From Diplonema papillatum (lineage: Eukaryota > Euglenozoa > Diplonemea > Diplonemida > Diplonemidae): a DNA stretch of 64,000 nt. The stretch covers positions 1-64,000 of the forward strand of contig JAPJBO010000741.1 of the NCBI GenBank assembly GCA_030068145.1, in the 5' to 3' direction. The translations under genes were made by a program, and so were the position numbers. The notes beneath the pieces are model-generated. The model made no database searches, was not told the DNA's origin, and saw only the letters and a program-made list of their open reading frames with translations. This document shows, in pieces, positions 1-8,775 of this stretch (position 1 is its first letter; each line of letters starts with the position of its first letter).

Positions 1-21
1 ACCCCCATATGACCCCCATAT

Positions 22-233
22 CATGCAGGGTCAAAACCTTGTGTCTTTTTGAAAATGGCAAAAAAAAAATTTCCAGAAAAAAATTGGGTTTTTTGAATTT
101 TAAAAGTTTGGAACAAACTCTGCAGTAATTTTTGAGGAAGTTGAGCAAATTTTTTTTTTTCCAAAAAAAATTTTAGGGCTCCATCGGCCCCGCGGGAGCG
201 TTTTAAAAAGACACAAGGTTTTGACCCTGCATG
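22..233 (-). mobile_element. NTAN MITE copy 1
   Basis: Full-length short inverted-repeat element bounded by CATGCAGGG and CCCTGCATG, with the 4-bp direct repeat ATAT on both sides (18-21, 234-237). It reads from the 'GAAAATGGC' end to the 'CGCTCCCGCGGGG' end, called minus here by convention. It sits inside an 11-bp ATATGACCCCC minisatellite. No coding capacity for a transposase. Confidence 0.9.
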
Positions 234-415
234 ATATGACCCCCATATGACCCCCATATGACCCCTATATGACCCCTATATGACCCCCATATGACCACCA
301 CATGACCCCTATGACCCATATGACCCCTATGACCCCCATATGACCCCTATATGACCCCTATATGACCCCTATATGACCCCTATATGACCCCTATATGACC
401 CCCATATGACCCCCA
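234..415. repeat. 11-bp minisatellite ATATGACCCC(C/T)
   Basis: Tandem 11-bp units alternating ATATGACCCCC and ATATGACCCCT with small deletions near 295-325. The same array occurs before copy 1 (1-21), at 2398-2574 and at 2788-2845, so the MITEs at 22 and 2575 landed in one repeat type. Confidence 0.92.
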
Positions 416-664
416 TATCAGTGTGGGCCCTGTGCCGATTGTGCCGATTGTGCCGAAAAAAACGTGCCGGGCACCTGTGCCGGCACGATTTTCGGCACAC
501 CGGCACAACGAGCCGTCATAGCAAAATGGTACCAAAATTATACCACCTCGATACCATGAACATAGCTAAAAGTGGAAGTCGACACATCATGAAGATCCAG
601 TTTTCACAATTTTCAGTTTTTTTTGGGGGGGACCCCCCCCCCCCCCCCAAATTTGGGGGGGTGC
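416..664. other. Non-coding spacer with GTGCCG motifs and C tract
   Basis: No gene is seen. 425-505 is rich in GTGCCG and its complement and can fold on itself. 623-660 holds a G7, a C16-class tract and a second G7, a quasi-palindromic homopolymer block that separates the 11-bp minisatellite from the GTAGCCACC minisatellite. Confidence 0.6.
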
Positions 665-1730
665 CCCACCACGAGTAGCTACCAGTAGCCACCGGTAGCC
701 ACTAGCAGCCACGAGTAGCCACCATTAGTCACCAGCAGCCACGAGTAGCTACCAGCAGCCACCAGCAGCCACCAGGAGCCACCAGAAGCCGCGAGTAGCC
801 ACCTGTAGTCACCAGCAGCCGCGAGTAGCCACGAGTAGCTACCAGTAGCCACCGGTAGCCACCAGTAGCCACACGCAGCCACCGGCAGTAGCCACCAGGA
901 GCCACTAGCAGCCACGAGTAGCCACCAGTAGTCACCAGCAGCCACGAGTAGCTACCAGCAGCCACCAGGAGCCACCAGAAGCCACCAGCAGCCGCGAGTA
1001 GCCACCTGTAGTCACCAGCAGCCGCGAGTAGCCACGAGTAGCTACCAGTAGCCACCGGTAGCCACCAGTAGCCACACGCAGCCACCGGCAGTAGCCACCA
1101 GGAGCCACCAGTAGCCACTAGCAGCCACGAGTAGCCACCATTAGTCACCAGCAGCCACCAGGAGCCACCGGCAGCCACCGGCAGTAGTCACGAGCAGCCA
1201 CGAGCAGCCACCAGTAGTCACCAGCAGCCGCGAGTAGCCACGAGTAGCTACCAGTAGCCACCAGTAGCCTCCGGTAGCCACTAGCAGCCACGAGTAGCCA
1301 CCAGTAGTCACCAGTAGTCACCAGTAGTCACCAGCAGCCGCGAGTAGCCACGAGTAGCTACCAGTAGCCACCGGTAGCCACCAGTAGCCACCCGCAGCCA
1401 CCGGCAGTAGCCACCAGGAGCCACCGGTAGCCACTGGTAGCCACTAGCAGCCACGAGTAGCCAGCATTAGTCACCAGGAGCCACGAGTAGCTACCAGGAG
1501 CCACCAGTGGCCACCAGCAGCAACCAGTAGCCACGAGTAGGCACCGGCAGCCACCAGCAGCAACCAGCAGTAGCCACCGGCAGCCACCACTAGCCACCAG
1601 CAGTCACTGGTAGCCACCAGCAGCCGCGAGTAGCCACGAGTAGCTACCAGTTGGCACCAGGAGCCACCGGCACCAACCGGTCGGCACCAGTAGTAGCCAC
1701 CGGTAGCCACGCGTAGCCACCAGAAGTCAC
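665..1730. repeat. GTAGCCACC-type minisatellite, forward arm
   Basis: About 1 kb of degenerate short units of the form AGCCACCAGTAGCCACGAGT, with longer higher-order blocks repeated within the array. Long open frames on the minus strand (peptides rich in WWLLVAA) are by-products of the repeat and are not called as genes. Around 1730 the array abruptly switches to its reverse complement. Confidence 0.93.
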
Positions 1731-2395
1731 CGTGGCTATTGGTAGCTACTCGTGGCTACTCGCGGCTGCTGGTGACTACTGGTGGCTACTCGTGGCTGCT
1801 AGTGGCTCCTGGTGGCTACTGCCGGTGGCTGCGTGTGGCTACTCGTGACTGCTGGTGACTACTGATGGCTGCTAGTGGCTACCGGTGGCTCCTGGTGGCT
1901 ACTGCCGGTGGCTGCGGGTGGCTACCGGTGGCTACTGGTAGCTACTCGTGGCTACTCGCGGCTGCTGGTGACTACTGGTGGCTGCTCGTGGCTGCTGGCT
2001 GCTGGTGACTACTGCCGGTGGCTACTGGCGGCTGCCGGTGGCTTCTGGTGGCTCCTGGTGGCTGCTGGTAGCTACTCGTGGCTGCTGGTGACTACTGGTG
2101 GCTACTCGTGGCTGCTAGTGGCTCCTGGTGGCTACTGCCGGTGGCTGCGTGTGGCTACTGGTGGCTACCGGTGGCTACTGGTAGCTACTCGTGGCTACTC
2201 GCGGCTGCTGGTGACTACAGGTGGCTACTCGCGGCTTCTGGTGGCTTCTGGTGGCTCCTGGTGGCTGCTGGTAGCTACTCGTGGCTGCTGGTGACTACTG
2301 GTGGCTACTCGTGGCTGCTAGTGGCTCCTGGTGGCTACTGCCGGTGGCTGCGTGTGGCTACTGGTGGCTACCGGTGGCTACTGGTAGCTACTCGA
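1731..2395. repeat. GTAGCCACC-type minisatellite, inverted arm
   Basis: Reverse-complement continuation of the array at 665-1730, with units such as GGTGGCTACTGGTAGCTACT. The switch point at about 1725-1740 makes the whole locus a large imperfect inverted repeat (about 1.07 kb and 0.66 kb arms) with almost no spacer. Confidence 0.93.
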
Positions 2396-2397
2396 TA

Positions 2398-2574
2398 CGA
2401 CCCCCATATGACCCCCATATGACCCCTATATGACCCCTATATGACCCCCATATGACCCCCATATGACCCCCATATGACCCCTATATGACCCCCATATGAC
2501 CCCCATATGACCCCTATATGACCCCTATATGACCCCTATATGACCCCCATATGACCCCTATATGACCCCTATAT
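2398..2574. repeat. 11-bp minisatellite ATATGACCCC(C/T), second block
   Basis: Same 11-bp unit and same orientation as 234-415. It flanks the other side of the inverted minisatellite and continues at 2788-2845 after MITE copy 2. Confidence 0.92.
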
Positions 2575-2787
2575 CATGCAGGGTCAAAACCTTGTGTCTT
2601 TTTAAAACGCTCCCGCAGGGCCGATGGAGCCCTAAAAAAAATTTTGGAAAAAAAAAAATTTGCTCAACTTCCTCAAAAATTACTGCAGAGTTTGTTCCAA
2701 ACTTTTAAAATTCAAAAAACCCAATCCTTTTCTGGAATTTTTTTTTTTTGCCATTTTCAAAAAGACACAAGGTTTTGACCCTGCATG
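2575..2787 (+). mobile_element. NTAN MITE copy 2
   Basis: Full-length 213-bp copy with matching TSD ATAT (2571-2574, 2788-2791). The orientation is opposite to copy 1, with the CGCTCCCGC end first. It is inserted in the same 11-bp minisatellite type. Confidence 0.9.
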
Positions 2788-2854
2788 ATATGACCCCTAT
2801 ATGACCCCCATATGACCCCTATATGACCCCTATATGACCCCCCCCTATGACCAA

Positions 2855-3080
2855 AAAGGTCGAGTTGGCGTCCTACAGGTGAAGTATACAGGAATAAGGT
2901 GTGGATGGCGTCTTGATTCAAAAGGTCCAAAAAAGGTCGAGTTGGCGTCCTAAAATTTGTGAATCAAAAAAGGTCGAGTTGGCGTCCGAGAGGTGAATGA
3001 ATCAAAAAAGGTCGAGTTGGCGTCCTATAGGTGGAATGAATCAAAAAAGGTCGAGTTGGTGTCCGAGTAGGACGCCATCG
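2855..3080. repeat. AAAAGGTCGAGTTGGCGTCC tandem repeat
   Basis: Five or more spaced units sharing AAAAGGTCGAGTTGGCGTCC, separated by about 20-35 bp variable pieces containing GTGAATGAATC. The array ends at a truncated MITE. Confidence 0.85.
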
Positions 3081-3088
3081 GGAACGGT

Positions 3089-3257
3089 GCCCCGATGGAG
3101 CCCTAAAATTTTTTTTTGAAAAAAAAAATTTTGCTCAACTTCCACAAAAATTACTGCAGAGTTTGTTCCAAACTTTTAAAATTCAAAAACCCCATTTTTT
3201 TTCCAGAAATTTTTTTTTTGCCATTTTCAAAAAGACACAAGGTTTTGACCCTGCATG
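3089..3257 (+). mobile_element. NTAN MITE copy 3, 5'-truncated
   Basis: The left inverted terminus is missing; the copy starts within the internal GCCCCGATGGAGCCC segment and keeps the right terminus ending CCCTGCATG. No matching TSD can be assigned. Confidence 0.85.
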
Positions 3258-3445
3258 GTAGTGTAGTTGCAGTGTAGTGTAGTGAAGTGTGAGTGTAGTG
3301 TGTGTGTAGTGGTGTGTAGTGTGAGTGTAGTGTGTGTTGTGTAGTGGGGGGGAGACAAGAGCAGCCAACACAGTACAAACTGGACATACACCCTTCCTTC
3401 ACCACACATTTCCACTACACATTAGTGTAGTGGGTGTGGTGACCT
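3258..3445. repeat. GTGTAGT-rich simple repeat
   Basis: Low-complexity run of GTGTAGT, GTGTGTAGT and GAGTGTAGT units, thinning out toward 3440. The units are too irregular for a telomeric array. Confidence 0.8.
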
Positions 3446-3692
3446 GAGGGTACCAGATTCCTGTCTTGAGGCGAGCCTGGATTTCTGTCTTGATCTTCTT
3501 TGTGAAGAGACACAGGTCCCACCAGGTTTCACAGATCACAGAACACAGCTGAAGGAGAACAGACCATTGCAACATTGAACCAGAGTTTGCCACTCCAACA
3601 TTATGCCACATCAGACAGGTGAACATTGTGAGAAAACCAGAAAATGAAAATGCTCGTGCTGATACTGTTGCTGTTGTTCCTGGTGTGGATAC

Positions 3693-3904
3693 CATGCAGG
3701 GTCAGAACCTTGTGTCTTTTTGGAAATGGCCAAAAATTTGTTTCCAGAAAAAAAATGGGTTTTTTGAATTTTAAAATTTTGGAACAAACTCTGCGGTAAT
3801 CTTGGTGGAAGTTGAGCAATTTTTTTTTTTGCCAAAATTTTTTTTTGGGGTCCATCGGCCCTGCGGGAGCGTTTTAAAAAGACACAAGGTTCTGACCCTG
3901 CATG
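3693..3904 (-). mobile_element. NTAN MITE copy 4
   Basis: Full-length 212-bp copy with TSD ATAC (3689-3692, 3905-3908). It splits the leader of the Merlin transposase between the hydrophobic stretch and the PGCEAAEPGS segment; removing element plus one TSD rejoins the frame. Confidence 0.92.
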
Positions 3905-4802
3905 ATACCTGGTTGTGAAGCTGCAGAGCCAGGAAGCAAAAGAAGACGCACAGGCGCTCCTCTTCGACTTCCACTGGCTGAAGGGGCTGAGGTCAAAAAG
4001 GAAGAAGACAACGATGATGATGTGCCTGTGCCTGTTGCAAAACACCGACAACGCACAAAGCAGCGTAAGCCAGCTACACCTGCCCAAAAACAGCAGCAGA
4101 GGGCTGAGGGATACTCTGGAACCTTTCGAAAGCGGGTGCAGGCAAAGCCTAAATTTGGGATTGCTGCACTGATTCAGGAGGGAGACAGGACAATGGCCGA
4201 AAAACTACGTGAATATGGAGTGATCCCGCAGTCTATCACATGCAACAAGTGCAATGCAAAGCTTGAAGACATGGTCTGGACGGCAGCAAATGGTTCTACA
4301 CCGCTCAACTGGCCTGTTTTCATTTGTGGTCACTGCAAGCTGGTTTACTCAACAGCAGCTATTCTGAGCACGGCACTTGGAGTATCAGACAAGGGCGGAC
4401 CTCTGAAGCTCAGGATTGCTGATCTCTTTTGTATGATTGCTGGATTTGTGCACGGAGAAAGGCAAGCATTTGTTGTCTCAATGTGTGCTACCATGACCCG
4501 TCAGACCGTCACACGCTGGGAAGGCGGATTTCGAGACATTCTAGGGGATGACACTCAACAGATGGAAGCAGCAAACTTACCACTAGGAGGCCCAGGGGCT
4601 ATCATCGAGATTGATGAATTTTCTGTTGGTGGTAAGGTTGTGAAAGACACAGCAGGCCAGTCGGCTATGAGTACCTCCGTTTTGTTGGAATTGTTGTCAG
4701 GGGTACGTCTTTCTTCCTCATCCGTGAGCTTGCTCGTAAGGTGCAGCCTCTTGTTGAACCCAAAGGAACTGTGGCAAGTCCATCAGGACATAAGGACTTT
4801 AC

Positions 4803-5277
4803 CATGCAGGGTCAAAACCTTGTGTCTTTTTGGAAATGGCCAAAAAAAAATAAACAAACCCAGGAGCAGGAGCGGAGCAGGGAGAGATGGTTGACCTCAC
4901 TCTCCCTGATGCTGTCGTGACTCGGCCTGAGGGGGGATGGCCTCCTCAGCAGCAGTCTCTAAGGGCCCCCGGTTGTTTTAGTGGGTAGCGTTCGGCCACC
5001 ATAGCTCCACGAACGTAGTCCCACACTCTCCGCTTAGTCCACGGGGGTCGTGCGTAAAGCATTTTTTCCGGGGGTCGTGCGTAAAGCATTTTTTCCGGGT
5101 TACCAAAAAAAATTTCTGGAAAAAAAATGGGTTTTTTGAATTTTAAAAGTTTGGAACAAACTCTGCAGTAATTTTTGAGGAAGTTGAGCAAATTTTTTTT
5201 TTTTCCAAAAAATTTTTTAGGGCTCCATCGGCCCCGCGGGAGCGTTTTGAAAAGACACAAGGTTTTGACCCTGCATG
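4803..5277 (-). mobile_element. NTAN MITE copy 5, itself interrupted
   Basis: Termini and TSD TTAC (4799-4802, 5278-5281) are intact, but about 253 bp of unrelated sequence (about 4852-5104) is inserted within the A-rich part near the left end. It interrupts the Merlin transposase between its first and second catalytic Asp. Confidence 0.85.
4852..5104. mobile_element. Unidentified insertion nested in MITE copy 5
   Basis: Sequence foreign to the MITE consensus, flanked on both sides by A8 runs, which could be an 8-bp target duplication or just MITE sequence. The right part contains a direct repeat of about 29 bp (GGGGTCGTGCGTAAAGC... twice, 5044-5100). No ORF or known family is recognised. 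Confidence 0.45.
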
Positions 5278-5423
5278 TTACAAAAAACAAAGGCCACACA
5301 GTTGCACCACCACCACCACCGATCTCAAAGGAGGAGTTCAAAGCTCTTCTAGATGAGGGGGTCATTGAAATAGGAACAGAAGAGGACCCGCTGTACATAT
5401 CAACAGACGGTGCAGCAACTTAT

Positions 5424-5633
5424 CATGCAGGGTCAAAACCTTGTGTCTTTTGAAAATGGCAAAAAAAAAAAATCCAGAAAAAATTGGGTTTTTTGAATTT
5501 TAAAAGTTTGGAACAAACTCTGCAGTAATTTTTGAGGAAGTTGAGCAAATTTTTTTTTTTCCAAAAAAAATTTTAGGGCTCCATCGGCCCCGCGGGAGCA
5601 TTTTAAAAAGACACAAGGTTTTGACCCTGCATG
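5424..5633 (-). mobile_element. NTAN MITE copy 6
   Basis: 210-bp copy with TSD TTAT (5420-5423, 5634-5637). It lies directly after the STDGAATY catalytic block of the Merlin transposase, inside the Tyr codon context. Confidence 0.92.
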
Positions 5634-6408
5634 TTATCGCTCCATGCTTGATCCTACATCGCCTTCGTTTTATTGGGGTGACAAGAAACACTGCGTTAAT
5701 TATGCGTGGGTTAATCACGGAAAAGAAGAGTGGTGCAAGAAGGTCGAGCTAGTGGCCACCCCCTCCATTGAGAAATGCTATGGAGAAACATGTGTTGCAG
5801 AGACACTGTGCAAACTGTCTGAGCCAGCCTCGGGCACTTCTGCTGCTGCAGGAGGCAACTTTTCCCCGAACTATCGAAACAAAGTGTGGGTTGCTGGAAC
5901 ACAGAAAGCAGATGGTTTGAGGAAGCACCTCAAATCTTCACTTAAACACAAGAACTGCAGGAACCGTTCCAAGCCAGGAGAGATTGTCCGGTCTCAATGG
6001 AGGATGCAAAACACAGGGTTTGACCTCATCCACATTTTTCTGTGCACTTTGGGAAAGAAAATTGAGCAGATGGAACTGGTTATTCCAGCTGGTGAGAGTC
6101 AGGACGGCATTGTGAGAGACCCAGAAGCACCAAACATGCCATCTAACCTAATGCAGCTGCTGGCACAGCCTGGAATGCGTGAGCAGGTGCTGTCACAACC
6201 AGGAGTACGTGAGTTGCTGATGCAAGGTCTGCAGGAGCCGCAGAATGAGCCTGGCCATGATCTCGTTGAGCCAAAACAAGAACAAGAAAAAGAAGACACT
6301 GATGATGAGGAAAACCCATTTCTTTCAAGTGACAGTGAGGCAGAAGCACCTCAAACCAGCCTGCCAAGTGTCCCAGTTTTTCATACAGCTGAACAGAGGG
6401 TTGTGTAC

Positions 6409-6620
6409 CATGCAGGGTCAAAACCTTGTGTCTTTTTAAAACGCTCCCGCGGGGCCGATGGAGCCCTAAAATTTTTTTTTGAAAAAAAAAATTTTGCTCA
6501 ACTTCCACAAAAATTACTGCAGAGTTTGTTCCAAACTTTTAAAATTCAAAAACCCCATTTTTTTTCCAGAAATTTTTTTTTTGCCATTTTCAAAAAGACA
6601 CAAGGTTTTGACCCTGCATG
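6409..6620 (+). mobile_element. NTAN MITE copy 7, read through in frame
   Basis: 212-bp copy with TSD GTAC (6405-6408, 6621-6624). Element plus one TSD is 216 bp, so the Merlin frame continues through it without a stop (adding 72 codons, HAGSKPCVFLK...) and rejoins the C-terminal YNPEHENPP segment. Confidence 0.92.
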
Positions 6621-6678
6621 GTACAACCCTGAGCATGAAAACCCTCCTCGCAGAAGGCTGCAACTTATCTTCAAATGA

Positions 6679-7010
6679 TCACTTTTATTTTCTTTCCTCT
6701 CTTTCTCTCTTTTTCCATCCCATCTGGGAGGTGTTCCTGAGCACCATAAATTCGATAATACTGAAAAAAAAACCAAAAAACATAAAAAAAAAACCATAAA
6801 AAAAACAATACAAAAATCATAAAAAAAAAAAATGGGACCCTCCCCCCAACTGAAAAAAAAAGAAAAAAAACAAAAACCATAAAAAAAGGGAGGGGGTGGA
6901 GATTAGGGGGGCATCATAAGTCCTCGACACTCCACCTTAAAAAAAAACGCGCCTTGTTGACTACCACCCTCTACCGAGGCTCTGGTGGTGAGGAAATGTC
7001 AACACTGTAC
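6679..7010. other. A-rich and T-rich non-coding spacer
   Basis: Follows the Merlin stop codon. It contains a pyrimidine-rich patch (6690-6720) and many A7-A12 runs (6760-6890). No ORF or repeat family is recognised. The unresolved Merlin 3' end is expected here. Confidence 0.5.
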
Positions 7011-7011
7011 A

Positions 7012-7499
7012 AGATCTCTGTATTTTACGTTTTTAGCGCTTTTTCACTAAAAATGTAAAATACAGAGAGCTCTCTGTATTTTACATTTTAGCATGCAGGG
7101 TCAAAACCTTGTGTCTTTTTAAAACGCTCCCGCGGAGCCGATGGACCCCAAAAAAAAATTTTGGAAAAAAAAAAATTCGCTCAACTTCCTCAAAAATTAC
7201 TGCAGAGTTTGTTCCAAAATTTTAAAATTCAAAAAACCCATTTTTTTTCCAGAAATAAAATTTTGGCCATTCTCGAAAAGACACAAGGTTTTGACCCTGC
7301 ATGTTAGAGCTCTCTGTATGTTACATTTTTAGCGTCTTCTTTGATAAAAATGTAAAATACAGAGAGATCTCTCTGTATTTTACATTTTTAGCGAATTTTT
7401 CGCTAAAAATGTAAAATACAGAGAGCTCTCTGTATTTTACATTTTTAGCGTTTTTTTTTGCTAAAAATGTAAAATACAGAGAGCCTCTCTGTATGTTAC
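7012..7499. repeat. Tandem palindromic stem-loop repeat (about 60 bp)
   Basis: Four to five head-to-tail units, each a near-perfect inverted repeat: CTCTGTATTTTACATTTTTA, a short variable loop (AGCG...GCT), then the complement TAAAAATGTAAAATACAGAG. Two MITEs (7092, 7500) are inserted in the unit at TTAG and TTAC. Confidence 0.9.
7092..7303 (+). mobile_element. NTAN MITE copy 8
   Basis: 212-bp copy with TSD TTAG (7088-7091, 7304-7307), inserted in one arm of a palindromic repeat unit. Confidence 0.92.
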
Positions 7500-7712
7500 C
7501 ATGCAGGGTCAAAACCTTGTGTCTTTTTAAAACGCTCCCGCGGGGCCGATGGACCCCAAAAAAAAATTTTGGAAAAAAAAAATTTTGCTCAACTTCCTCA
7601 AAAATTACTGCAGAGTTTGTTCCAAACTTTTAAAATTCAAAAAACCCACTTTTTTTCCGGAATTTTTTTTTTTGGCCATTTTCAAAAAGACACAAGGTTT
7701 TGACCCTGCATG
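7500..7712 (+). mobile_element. NTAN MITE copy 9
   Basis: 213-bp copy with TSD TTAC (7496-7499, 7713-7716). Its left flank is the palindromic repeat array and its right flank is an RNase H relic, so it marks a junction between unrelated sequences. Confidence 0.9.
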
Positions 7713-7716
7713 TTAC

Positions 7717-8197
7717 ACATGCCTTGAAGGGCTGGGGTGCCGTGATTGTTTCGCGCGAGACTGGTGAGATGCACGTCTTCGGTGGGTCCTGGACTAAATC
7801 CGAAGGTGCCCTGCACATAAACGAGCTCGAGGCCTTGGCTTTTGAGCGAGCCATAGCCGTGTTGCCGCAAAGCGGGGTCGGAAGCGTCGATGTCCGCGTG
7901 GACAACACAACGGTGGCCGCAGTTGCACGGAAGAAGATGTGCACTGCCAGCCAGCGTTTGAACGACGCAGTCGTGTCGGCAATGACACGCTTACACGAGT
8001 TGAACTGTCCGTTCTCGGTGTCGTGGGTCCGCTCAAAGGAGAACCCGGCGGACGTCCCTTCGAGAGTCTCGCCGGAAGTTTTTGCCTCCCGAGAGGGAAG
8101 GCATTCTGTTGAACGAGCGTTACGGGGTTTCTTTACGCGCGGTGAGGATGACTGCAGCGCCTCGCAAGAAGGCATCGCTCGTCCTTTCCCCCGTTAA
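7717..8197 (+). pseudogene. RNase H C-terminal relic of a YR-type retroelement
   Basis: The frame beginning near 7719 (ALKGWGAVIV...) carries the later part of a retroelement RNase H: HINELEALAF (Glu), VRVDNTTVAAV (Asp) and SKENPADVPSR (Asp). It is closely related to the RNase H at 21356-22315, including a conserved (V/T)xRKxMC segment after VDNTTV. The first Asp block and all of RT are missing, cut at MITE copy 9. The stop is near 8195. Part of an RT-RNase H polyprotein in life; a 5'-truncated relic here. Confidence 0.75.
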
Positions 8198-8343
8198 GAT
8201 CCCCATTCGCTTCAGCAAGTGCTTGGGTTGACACCCAAGAGAATAAAATATTGTCAGCTCCCTTCTTCCTACCTCTCTGTTTCCCTGGGAGCCCCCGCGA
8301 CATGGACCAAAAGGTGTTCTGCGATTCCGAGGAAGTGGCTTAT
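8140..8343. repeat. Retroelement 3' flank, duplicated at 24252-24448
   Basis: About 200 bp nearly identical to 24252-24448 (last codons of the RNase H relic, then GATCCCCATTCGCTTCAGC... to GAGGAAGTGGCTTAT). It includes a small hairpin GCTTGGGTTGACACCCAAG. It probably marks the 3' untranslated end of that retroelement family and ends at MITE copy 10. Confidence 0.8.
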
Positions 8344-8555
8344 CATGCAGGGTCAACACCTTGTGTCTTTTTAAAACGCTCCCGCGGGGCCGATGGAGCC
8401 CTAAAAAAAATTTTGGAAAAAAATTTTTTTGCTCAACTTCCTCAAAAATTACTGCAGAGTTTGTTCCAAACTTTTAAAATTCAAAAAACCCAATTTTTTC
8501 CCGGAAAATCTTTTTTTGCCAGTTTCAAAAAGACACAAGGTTTTGACCCTGCATG
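8344..8555 (+). mobile_element. NTAN MITE copy 10 (left of tandem pair)
   Basis: 212-bp copy flanked by TTAT (8340-8343, 8556-8559). It shares the middle TTAT with copy 11. Its left flank is the retroelement 3' end. Confidence 0.92.
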
Positions 8556-8559
8556 TTAT

Positions 8560-8771
8560 CATGCAGGGTCAAACCCTTGTGTCTTTTCAAAACGCTCCCG
8601 CGGGGCCGATGGAGCCCTGAAAAATTTTTCGGGAAAAAAAATTTTTGCTCAACTTCCTCAAAAATTACTGCAGAGTTTGTTCCAAACTTTTAAAATTCAA
8701 AAAACCCACTTTTTTTCCGGAAATTTTTTTTTTGCCATTTTCAAAAAGACACAAGGTTTTGACCCTGCATG
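8560..8771 (+). mobile_element. NTAN MITE copy 11 (right of tandem pair)
   Basis: 212-bp copy flanked by TTAT (8556-8559, 8772-8775). Its right flank is Merlin copy 2 coding sequence. The pair is a head-to-tail tandem in the same orientation. Confidence 0.92.
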
Positions 8772-8775
8772 TTAT

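Larger units (their letters stand above)
3644..6678 (+). pseudogene. Merlin/ISXO2-like DDE transposase, copy 1, broken by MITEs
   Basis: Transposase of the ISXO2/IS1595-Merlin type. From ATG 3644 the frame gives a short hydrophobic leader (MKMLVLILLLLF...), then a basic and acidic linker and a zinc ribbon (CNKC near 4242, CGHC near 4326). Catalytic blocks follow: IIEIDEFSVGG (Asp at 4613), STDGAATY (Asp at 5406), and a TQKADGL-type block (Asp at 5911) where the family normally has Glu. Four MITEs interrupt it at 3693, 4803, 5424 and 6409; their target duplications show the former continuity. A separate frameshift near 4655 is seen by comparison with copy 2. The stop is at 6676-6678. Known for the family: cut-and-paste transposition. 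Inferred: inactive relic. Terminal inverted repeats of the Merlin element itself were not identified. Confidence 0.82.

Noticed and set aside
679..2422. Long open frames encoding WWLLVAA-type peptides
   Set aside because: They exist on the strand that follows the minisatellite orientation and switch strand at the inversion point; a product of repeat composition and not a gene.
3258..3445. Telomeric repeat array
   Set aside because: Units are irregular mixtures of GTGTAGT and GTGTGTAGT, short, and internal among transposons.
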